NCBI RefSeq assembly: GCF_009846885.1
Contig: NZ_WUWM01000030.1
Location: forward strand, 1 to 64,000
DNA: 64,000 nucleotides
Source of the DNA: Paenibacillus puerhi
GTDB taxonomy: Bacteria > Bacillota > Bacilli > Paenibacillales > NBRC-103111
Direction: 5' to 3'
In this document: positions 1 to 6,404 of the stretch, piece after piece
Layout of the letters: every line of letters begins with the position of its first letter
How positions within the stretch are numbered: the first letter of the stretch is position 1
Notes under the pieces: model-generated
What the model was told of the DNA's origin: nothing
What the model saw: only the letters and a program-made list of their open reading frames with translations
The model's database searches: none
Position numbers and translations under genes: made by a program

Positions 1-223
1 CATCTTTCCCCGGGTAATTCGTGGCCCGTTGGCTTTCGAGCAGACGAAACCAATTCTTTTGTTGGAACAGGAGCACAAATATGATTCGGAACAATGTTGC
101 ACAGGTGAAGCCGAATTTCTTCTTAAATCCCGCGCTATTTAGGTGTTTGATCACTTTCAGTTCCTGAAAAGCTGGTTTTATCTCGTTTGGTAGTTGATCG
201 AATGGCTGATTTTGCTCTATCAT
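1..223 (-). mobile_element. IS4-type transposase, N-terminal part (cut by window edge)
   Basis: A reading frame open to the left edge starts at an ATG at 221-223 on the minus strand and gives 74 residues. It begins MIEQNQPFDQLPNEIKPAFQ and contains a helical stretch ending LFQQKNWFRLLES. An AGAGGTG ribosome site lies about ten bases upstream. The start resembles IS4-type (DDE) transposases of Gram-positive bacteria, where an FLKHLNSAG-like start is followed by FGF and NWFRLLES-like motifs. The catalytic DDE residues would lie outside the window, so family and intactness cannot be confirmed. Confidence 0.6.
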
Positions 224-780
224 AGAGAAGACACCTCTTCTGTGTGGTAGTGATTGGTCGCACTTTCACTTTACCAAACGAAGTGGTGTTTTTCTATTTT
301 TCAAGCAGGGTATCTCACGAGCCGCTACCATAGAAGGCGCGCGGACTTAAACTGGTTTTTTGGGTGCGAAAGTTGAGTTATTAACATCCTTTCAACTCTC
401 ACTTTTTGATTAAAGGCTCTACTAACAGTTTCACCTAGGGCAACTTCTCGCTTCATAATAGTAATGTATACCTGTGGTTAAATAATCATCTTCACTAATT
501 GCGCAAGTCGGTAGCCGTTGTCTTCATATTTGTCCGAATAGTAAAATTATACCATAGATTATGAGAGAGAAACTCCGTAGATTGTTGAAAATCAGGAGAA
601 CTTGTAGAAGAAAATGGATAAAAAACAACTTCCCTTCTCATCAGAGGTAACATACACTTTAAAACAATGGGAAGGGGAGCATATGGAATAATGGCCTGCA
701 TGTTTACAATGAACCACTACTCATGCCCCGATACTTGAGCTTGACAGGCAGTAAGTCGGGTATTTGGATAAAAATATAAA
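224..780. other. AT-rich intergenic stretch, probable IS end
   Basis: No convincing gene is seen in this stretch between the transposase start and the terminator at 781. The transposase promoter and one terminal inverted repeat should lie here, but I could not identify the repeat because the other IS end is outside the window. A 68-codon minus-strand frame at 495-701 has no ribosome site or recognisable domain. Confidence 0.4.
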
Positions 781-820
781 AGAGGCAACCGCTAATCACA
801 CGCGGTTCGCCTCTTGTTTT
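781..820 (-). terminator. Bidirectional intrinsic terminator
   Basis: Arms AGAGGCAACCGC (781-792) and GCGGTTCGCCTCT (802-814) pair with a single bulge. On the plus strand the stem is followed by TTGTTTT, and on the minus strand by a T-rich run. It lies downstream of the HEPN/AbiJ-like gene (minus strand) and probably ends its transcript. Confidence 0.75.
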
Positions 821-963
821 AATGTTACTTTGAAGAATCTTGCCGTTTTAAACGTGCCTTCAAAGAATCAGGATTGTAGTTTGATTTAGCAAGGTATAGT
901 TCAACCTGAGTTCAGCAATAGCGATTTACTTGATTATAGGACTTTTCTTACCACGTATTTGTT

Positions 964-1896
964 TCACTTTAATTCTTTATAAGATTCAATCAGAAACAAA
1001 ATATTTGTTGCCGCTAAGTGTAAGGCGTAAGCAACCAAGTGAGGAGGAAGATCAACCGGTTTTTCTCCTTGGCCATGACCACTGTTTTTATTTCTCACTG
1101 TCGGTAATCCGCTTTCTAGGGTGTCACGTAATGAACTAAATTGTGTTTGAAAACTTGTTGGAATAAGCTCGTTTTTCAATAGTGTATTAATCAACGGCTT
1201 TGCAGTCGCATTTTCAGCAACTTCCCAGCCTTTCCGCTTACAGATTGTCTTCATCACACTTTCAAATGCCTTTAAAGCATCTGTGATTGCTTCTTTATAT
1301 CTTCCTTTACGAAAATGCTCATGTGCAGAAAGAAACTCCTCAGAAGCTCCCGTAAACTCTTCTTCGCGCAATATATTTACCGCCGGCTCAACTGCTTCTT
1401 TAAAAATATAATCAGAGTCAACTCTAACAATATGCCCATTAATATACTGATACCCGAGACCATGTTCACGGAACCTCATGTTTAACTCATTAATTGCATC
1501 ATCCGGAGATTGTTTTATCTGAGCCTCACGTTTTGTATCATACGACCATTGTCGTATATGTCTATCCACACACTGGATACTCAACTCTATAACATCAAGC
1601 GCTCTTTCAACCGTTGTTTCCAATAGGAAATTGGCACAGTTATCAGCTATAGTCTTGCCACTAGAACTAAGTTCAAAAACGCCATACTCTTTACATAAAG
1701 TTTTGTTGATAAAATCCCAGACTCCATTAGATGCACTACTTTGAGTTCGACGAGAATATATAGAATTTACAATATAAGGGCCAATCGCATCTACCCAAAT
1801 ATGAATAACCTGTACCCGAAACTCATCTGGCATAGTATCATATGTAAAAATTTCTACTGGCTGCTTCTGTCTCTTTGAAAAAATATCAAACTTCAT
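964..1896 (-). CDS. AbiJ-NTD4/HEPN-like protein (STM4504/CBY_0614-like), putative abortive infection factor
   Basis: The 310-residue product lacks a signal peptide or membrane segment and is probably cytoplasmic. The N-terminal half (MPDEFRVQVIHIWVDAIG, residues 22-39) resembles the AbiJ N-terminal domain 4 of STM4504/CBY_0614-type proteins. The C-terminal half is all-helical and ends with an R-x5-H motif (R268 to H274, RNKNSGH) followed by a helix. This pattern is typical of HEPN domains, many of which are RNases in toxin-antitoxin and phage-defence systems. A GAGGTGG ribosome site precedes the ATG. It is 117 bases downstream of the DUF6710-like gene in the same direction. Both sit on the AT-rich segment next to the integrase, which fits an acquired defence cargo. 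Family assignment is from memory of the motif layout; RNase activity is inferred. Confidence 0.65.
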   Translation of the reverse strand: MKFDIFSKRQKQPVEIFTYDTMPDEFRVQVIHIWVDAIGPYIVNSIYSRRTQSSASNGVWDFINKTLCKEYGVFELSSSGKTIADNCANFLLETTVERALDVIELSIQCVDRHIRQWSYDTKREAQIKQSPDDAINELNMRFREHGLGYQYINGHIVRVDSDYIFKEAVEPAVNILREEEFTGASEEFLSAHEHFRKGRYKEAITDALKAFESVMKTICKRKGWEVAENATAKPLINTLLKNELIPTSFQTQFSSLRDTLESGLPTVRNKNSGHGQGEKPVDLPPHLVAYALHLAATNILFLIESYKELK

Positions 1897-2013
1897 AGTT
1901 CCACCTCAAGTCTTTGCGTGATATTGGCATCTGTAGCATTTAAAAGACATTAAGATAGCCACATTTCCATGTCCCATGGTATTCTTATAATAGTAGCTCA
2001 TTCTTAACACTTC

Positions 2014-2754
2014 TCATTTAATACCTTTTTCAGAAATGATTCTTCCTACTTCAAATATCACTGCGAACTCAACACTTAGAGTCTCCGATATTATCGAGTT
2101 ATCTATTTTTCTATAAAAGTAAGCGCCATCGGTATAAATATAATCATACAATTTGCTTACATCGTATACACTCTTTGCACTAAGTTTTCCTTCGCCTTGT
2201 AGTACGCCAGAAGATATTGAATGGTTGCCTCCGCGGACAAATCCTATCCTCATCGGAAGCCATAACTCCAAGTTATGATTCAAATTATCCTCATCCCATT
2301 CTCCCCAGCTTCTTCCCGTCCCGATTCTTGCAATAGACATGATTTGACGTTTAAAGCTCCAAGGCCACGGTAACACTAAGTCTTTAGCTAAATCCACAAT
2401 AAAATCTTGCTCAATCTTTTCTAAAAAATCATATACTTCTTTTCCGTCATTTACTTTTTCACTAAACTTAAAAAACACGCGCCACGGATCGATATCTGGT
2501 AATCTTTTATCTGTATATAACAGATTTGAGAGATAATTAGACTGTAGCCGCAACCCAATTAACTTGATTACATCGAATATTGGATGCCGCTTGGGTATTA
2601 CCCCATCGAGATAGTCATCATCTGATAGTTCAATTACTGAGATGGCATAAGACATCATATTGTTATACAGTTCAATTTTTTGTTTTTTACTTAACTTTGA
2701 AGACTCGGTTATTCCTTGTTTTTTCACAAACCACTTTGAAAAAAATTTGAACAT
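2014..2754 (-). CDS. DUF6710-like hypothetical protein
   Basis: A 246-residue protein with a lysine-rich amphipathic N-terminus and no clear membrane span. Residues about 123-150 (PWPWSFKRQIMSIARIGTGR) and 167-185 (WLPMRIGFVRGGNHSISSG), with a later YFYRKIDNS, match my recollection of DUF6710 proteins, whose function is unknown. Start chosen at the ATG behind GTGGTGA. It precedes the HEPN/AbiJ-like gene in the same orientation with a 117-base gap. That gap contains AT-rich promoter-like sequence, so the two may be transcribed separately. The AT-rich codon use matches the island and not the GC-rich genes after 4.65 kb. The GGNHS stretch could be a catalytic or ligand site, but I have no basis for assigning a reaction. 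Confidence 0.55.
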   Translation of the reverse strand: MFKFFSKWFVKKQGITESSKLSKKQKIELYNNMMSYAISVIELSDDDYLDGVIPKRHPIFDVIKLIGLRLQSNYLSNLLYTDKRLPDIDPWRVFFKFSEKVNDGKEVYDFLEKIEQDFIVDLAKDLVLPWPWSFKRQIMSIARIGTGRSWGEWDEDNLNHNLELWLPMRIGFVRGGNHSISSGVLQGEGKLSAKSVYDVSKLYDYIYTDGAYFYRKIDNSIISETLSVEFAVIFEVGRIISEKGIK

Positions 2755-3038
2755 GCTATCACCACTTTAAAGGCTACTGAGCCATTTTTGAGGTATATCT
2801 CTGCTAAATTCCGACAAATTTCCATATTTTCTCTCTCTATATTACTACAGTTAACGATCAAAATCATCGTATAAATCACGTCATAGAAAGCTTACAGAAC
2901 AAACAATATCTTAAACATATGACTTGTTAGATATCGAAGCATGTGAAGTGTATAATTTATGAAAACGACCTTGTACAAATAAAAGTTTTTTCATCAGAGG
3001 AACAACGACAACAAATTAATTTATTTTATACCCATTAT

Positions 3039-3158
3039 TTACTCTTTTAGATGTTTCAGTTGCCTCCTTTGATAATAGAACGGTGTAAAATCCCATGACG
3101 GCCCGGCTTCTAGTAAAGAAAAAGCGAAGCCAGTAAATGGCCTCACCTCGTTTCGCAC
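3039..3158 (-). CDS. Small 39-residue hypothetical protein of the integrase cassette
   Basis: An uninterrupted frame from GTG (3158) to TAA (3039) encodes a protein-like sequence including GFAFSLLEAGPSWDFTPFYY and ending QLKHLKE. The composition (W, Y, F, P, G mixed with charged residues) looks coding and not random. It lies directly after the frameshifted small gene at 3164-3330 and in the same direction as the integrase. No good ribosome site precedes either in-frame GTG (3158 or 3146), so translation may depend on coupling. No family is recognised. Confidence 0.4.
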   Translation of the reverse strand: MRNEVRPFTGFAFSLLEAGPSWDFTPFYYQRRQLKHLKE

Positions 3159-3163
3159 TCGCT

Positions 3164-3330
3164 TTATTTGTTACATGGAACGATTGGTTCTTCAAAAATT
3201 ACGAGAGCCAATCGATCACGATTTTCATCTAGTTGTTCCTGGGTAATCTTGTGCGAACACGGCGCAATTTAGCTTTAGCCGGTCTTGCCTTGAACTCGAT
3301 AACATTGCTTTGAAATGTGTTATTGTTCAT
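3164..3330 (-). pseudogene. Small (55-residue if restored) gene with one-base frameshift
   Basis: ATG at 3330 follows GGAGG with an 8-base spacer. The frame reads MNNNTFQSNVIEFKARPAKA and then stops at 3229 after 33 residues. If one A is restored in the short A-run (T-run at 3268-3270 on the plus strand), the reading continues naturally as IAPCSHKITQEQLDENRDRL up to a TAA at 3164-3166, giving 55 residues. The restored product looks like a normal small soluble protein. It follows the 69-residue gene of the integrase cassette. Either a real inactivating deletion or a homopolymer sequencing error is possible. Function unknown. Confidence 0.45.
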
Positions 3331-3332
3331 AT

Positions 3333-3542
3333 TCATACCCTCCGTATTTTTGAAGGAATGAATCCCTTACAGTTCCACTCCTTCGGCTTATAATTGTTAG
3401 ATATTGAACGGATTCTCGTCTTCCCCATCCTGGAGAGGTATTTATTCCCGCACTCAAGCACAAGCTTACAATGCCTTCTGGCGATCTCCAGAAGCCTAAG
3501 GGTGGTCGTATCGTCCAGTTCAATATTCAGGAGTCTTCTCAT
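3333..3542 (-). CDS. 69-residue hypothetical protein, translationally coupled to the integrase
   Basis: The ATG (3540-3542) overlaps the integrase TGA in an ATGA arrangement and has GGAGGG six bases upstream inside the integrase gene, a strong sign of real translational coupling. The product begins MRRLLNIELDDTTTLRLLEI and is basic, with a C-terminal tail ending SKIRRV. No domain is recognised. Small basic proteins encoded right after an integrase are sometimes excisionase-like accessory factors; that is only a possibility here. Confidence 0.55.
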   Translation of the reverse strand: MRRLLNIELDDTTTLRLLEIARRHCKLVLECGNKYLSRMGKTRIRSISNNYKPKEWNCKGFIPSKIRRV

Positions 3543-4495
3543 TTTCTTCCCTCCATTGAACCTTGCTTGATCTTCAACCCGTTAAGTGGACTATTTAGCC
3601 GTCCGATATTCAGGATGTCCTCCTGCTCAAGTCCCCTTAAATATTTTGAAGTGATCTGAGTGTCGAAATGCCCCATCAGGCGACTAAGGCTATAGACATC
3701 AATCCCATTTCTTAATTGCTTCTGCGCGAAGTAATGGCGGCAATCATGCGGAGAACACCTAACCTCTTTTCTGACTCCAGCATTTCTGCAATGTTCTTTA
3801 AGAATCTTATTAATGCGTGAACGTGAAAGTTTGATTGCCGACTGATCGAGAAAATAGTAGTCCTCAACCTCGTCCCGTTCTCTTTTCTTGAAGCGCTCCT
3901 GTCTTAATTCTTCGTACTTTCTCATGTACTTACGCATGATATTGCTGATATAAACCAGTCTCTGCTTGGAACCTTTGCCGTGAATAAGAATATGCCTTCT
4001 CGCCACGTCATCATTTTTAATATTACACAATTCAGAAACCCGAACCCCTGTGTCGAAAAGCATAATGAGAATCAACTTATCCCTGACGTTGGAGTAAGTT
4101 TCTTCTTTCAGATCATTAATAATTCGTGATACTTCCTCATCGTTGAACGTAACAATAACGGTCTTTTCTTCCTTGAGATTCTTGATACGCCGCATCGGGT
4201 TGCTTTGCTCATCTATAAATTCCTCATCAACAAGATACTGAAAGAAAACTTTCAGGGTCGCAAGGTTGTTATTTAATGTTCGGTTTACCTCATTCCCTAT
4301 ACGTTGCCGCTCTTGGATATATTTTTTTATGTGAAGCTGGGTTACATCTTCCACTTCAACAATCCCTAATTCCTTTTCCGTAAACCTCTCCCACCGGTAT
4401 AAGCGGAACATACATACATCAACATACTTTTTCACACGGCCCAATATTTCTTGGTTGAGCTTGAAATCCTGAATCAGTTCCTTGATTTTGGTCAT
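3539..4495 (-). CDS. Tyrosine recombinase / integrase (XerC/D-like)
   Basis: A 318-residue phage-integrase-family recombinase. A SAM-like N-terminal DNA-binding domain (about residues 5-95) is followed by the catalytic domain. The catalytic set is visible: R152 in DTGVRVSEL, K174 in HGKGSKQR, H250 and R253 in SPHDCRHYFA, H276 in RLMGH and the nucleophile Y285 in SKYLRG, so it appears intact. Its start is only 159 bases from the guaA stop codon, and it reads away from guaA. The 3' end of guaA is a known integration hotspot for genomic islands, so this enzyme probably inserts and excises the AT-rich island that continues past the left edge. A 69-residue gene overlaps its stop. Confidence 0.9.
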   Translation of the reverse strand: MTKIKELIQDFKLNQEILGRVKKYVDVCMFRLYRWERFTEKELGIVEVEDVTQLHIKKYIQERQRIGNEVNRTLNNNLATLKVFFQYLVDEEFIDEQSNPMRRIKNLKEEKTVIVTFNDEEVSRIINDLKEETYSNVRDKLILIMLFDTGVRVSELCNIKNDDVARRHILIHGKGSKQRLVYISNIMRKYMRKYEELRQERFKKRERDEVEDYYFLDQSAIKLSRSRINKILKEHCRNAGVRKEVRCSPHDCRHYFAQKQLRNGIDVYSLSRLMGHFDTQITSKYLRGLEQEDILNIGRLNSPLNGLKIKQGSMEGRK

Positions 4496-4654
4496 AAAAA
4501 ATACTCCCCTCTATTTGCTGAACAACACAAATAAAAGAGAGTAATTTTTAACACTCAATAGTTGCACGTCAACTGGAAATCATCATGCAGCCGACACCGA
4601 AAACCCTTATGTATCAAGGATTTCCGGCATCTAAATGCATCATTTCAATCCAAT
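4496..4654. other. Integrase-guaA junction, probable attachment-site region
   Basis: This short AT-rich spacer separates the integrase start from the guaA stop. It includes an imperfect inverted repeat, AAACCCTTAT/GTATCAAGGATTT, at 4601-4623. The attachment core is expected to include the last codons of guaA (about 4650-4680). No second copy of the guaA end was found in the window, so the partner site should lie beyond position 1 if the island is complete. Confidence 0.45.
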
Positions 4655-6193
4655 TCACTCCCACTCAATCGTCGCCGGCGGCTTCGACGTAATATCGTAG
4701 ACGATACGATTAACGTTATCCACCTCATTGACGATACGCACTGAGATTTTCTCCAGAATATCCCAAGGGATACGCGCCCAGTCCGCGGTCATGCCGTCGA
4801 TGGACGTTACGGCGCGGATGCCGACCGTATACGAGTACGTGCGGGCGTCGCCCATGACGCCGACGCTCTTCATGTTCGGCAGAGCGGTGAAATACTGCCA
4901 AATTTCGCGGTCGAGTCCCGCTTTGGCAATCTCGTCACGCAGGATCGCATCGGATTCGCGAACGATCTTCAGCTTCTCCTCCGTCACTTCGCCCAGCACG
5001 CGGATCGCGAGTCCCGGACCCGGGAACGGCTGGCGCCATACGATAGCCGACGGCAAGCCGCATTCCTCGCCGACCTTGCGGACTTCGTCCTTGAACAGCG
5101 CCGACAGCGGTTCTACCAGCTTGAACTTCATGTCCTCCGGCAAGCCGCCGACGTTGTGGTGAGACTTGATCGTCTGGGCCGTAGCCGTGCCGCTTTCGAC
5201 AATATCCGTGTACAAGGTGCCTTGAGCCAAGAAGGCAAAGTCATCGAATCTTGCCGATTCTTCTTCGAACACGCGGATAAACTCGTTGCCGATAATCTTG
5301 CGCTTTTGCTCCGGATCATCAACTCCGGCCAGCTTGCCCAAGAAACGTTCGCGGGCGTCGATCTTCACGACCTTCATGTCGAATTTGCCGACGAAGGTTT
5401 CCATGACGCCTTCGGCCTCGTCTTTGCGCAGCAGACCATGATCGATAAACATACACGTCAGCTGATCGCCGATAGCCCTATGCACCAGCATGGCCACAAC
5501 CGAGGAGTCTACGCCCCCGGACAGCGCGCACAGCACCTTCTGGTCGCCCACTTTCTCGCGGATCTCGCGAACGGTATCCTCGATGAAGGTCGTCATGCTC
5601 CAGGTGCCTTCGCAGCCGCAAACCTGATACAGAAAGTTACGGATCATCTCATTGCCGTAAACGGAATGACGCACTTCCGGGTGGAACTGCACGGCATAGA
5701 AACGCTTCTCCGGATGGCTCATGGCCGCGATCGGCGCATGCTCCGTACTGGCGTCCACGACAAAGCCCTCCGGCGTCTGCACGACGAGATCGCTGTGGCT
5801 CATCCATACGGTTTGCCGCTTCTCCAGACCGTGCACGAGTCCACACGCATCGGCAAAGTCAACCTCGGCCTTACCGTATTCGCGCTTCGATGCGCCTTCC
5901 ACCTTGCCCTTGAGCTGATGGGCCATCATTTGCATCCCGTAGCAAATGCCGAGAATCGGCACCCCGAGGTCGTAAATGGCCGGATCGACCAGCGGCGAAG
6001 CTTCCCCGTACACGCTGGCGGGACCGCCCGAGAAGACGATGCCTCGCGGCTGCAGCGCTTTGATTTTGTCGGCTGGGGTATTGAACGGCAGCAGCTCGCT
6101 GTATACGCCCAAGTCGCGGATACGGCGTGCGATCAACTGGTTGTACTGCCCGCCAAAATCGAGCACCACAATAATTTCATTCGGCTTGTCCAT
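4655..6193 (-). CDS. guaA: GMP synthase (glutamine-hydrolysing)
   Basis: Converts XMP, glutamine and ATP to GMP in the cytoplasm (de novo guanine nucleotide synthesis). The class I glutaminase domain (residues about 6-195) carries LDFGGQY, nucleophile C84 in GICYG and the H171/E173 pair in QFHPEV. The ATP-pyrophosphatase domain has the P-loop ALSGGVDSS. The C-terminus ends KPPATIEWE, as in intact enzymes, so the neighbouring island has not destroyed the gene. I chose the ATG at 6193 (512 residues, close to the usual 513) over a frame extending 16 residues further, because AGGAGG lies upstream of 6193 and the enzyme normally begins just before the glutaminase domain. A good sigma-A-type promoter lies at 6244-6272. 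Confidence 0.97.
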   Translation of the reverse strand: MDKPNEIIVVLDFGGQYNQLIARRIRDLGVYSELLPFNTPADKIKALQPRGIVFSGGPASVYGEASPLVDPAIYDLGVPILGICYGMQMMAHQLKGKVEGASKREYGKAEVDFADACGLVHGLEKRQTVWMSHSDLVVQTPEGFVVDASTEHAPIAAMSHPEKRFYAVQFHPEVRHSVYGNEMIRNFLYQVCGCEGTWSMTTFIEDTVREIREKVGDQKVLCALSGGVDSSVVAMLVHRAIGDQLTCMFIDHGLLRKDEAEGVMETFVGKFDMKVVKIDARERFLGKLAGVDDPEQKRKIIGNEFIRVFEEESARFDDFAFLAQGTLYTDIVESGTATAQTIKSHHNVGGLPEDMKFKLVEPLSALFKDEVRKVGEECGLPSAIVWRQPFPGPGLAIRVLGEVTEEKLKIVRESDAILRDEIAKAGLDREIWQYFTALPNMKSVGVMGDARTYSYTVGIRAVTSIDGMTADWARIPWDILEKISVRIVNEVDNVNRIVYDITSKPPATIEWE

Positions 6194-6243
6194 GGGTTTT
6201 ATGTTCCTCCTGCTTATAGGCGTTCGTTTTTTCAATGACACTT

Positions 6244-6272
6244 ATTATAAGGCTATGCCGGTTAAAGGGCAA
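6244..6272 (-). promoter_or_regulatory. Predicted guaA promoter
   Basis: On the minus strand TTGCCC (6267-6272) and TATAAT (6244-6249) are separated by exactly 17 bases. Transcription would start near 6237 and give a leader of about 44 bases before the guaA ATG at 6193. The leader is too short for a purine riboswitch, and I see none. Confidence 0.7.
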
Positions 6273-6404
6273 TGCTTTGTCTATAAATGGTTCGATGGAA
6301 ATTGTACGGGAGGATGCCGCGACGGATTAGGGCATCTACGCATGTCCGCTTCCAAGCCCACAAGGGACTGTGCCGAGTCGAACGGCAGCAGCCCCTGAGG
6401 CAAA

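Noticed and set aside
495-701. 68-codon minus-strand frame in the AT-rich left end
   Set aside because: No ribosome site, no domain, and amino acid composition typical of random AT-rich DNA.
3119-3168. Hairpin with T-run considered as terminator of the integrase transcript
   Set aside because: It overlaps the 39-residue frame, and its T-run is explained by coding Phe/Ser/Leu codons; pairing is interrupted.
4640-4690. Search for a second copy of the guaA end (attachment site) within the window
   Set aside because: No convincing repeat was found between 1 and 4600; the partner site, if present, is outside the window.
5156-6238. Plus-strand open frame of about 360 codons opposite guaA
   Set aside because: Antisense shadow of guaA without ribosome site or domain.
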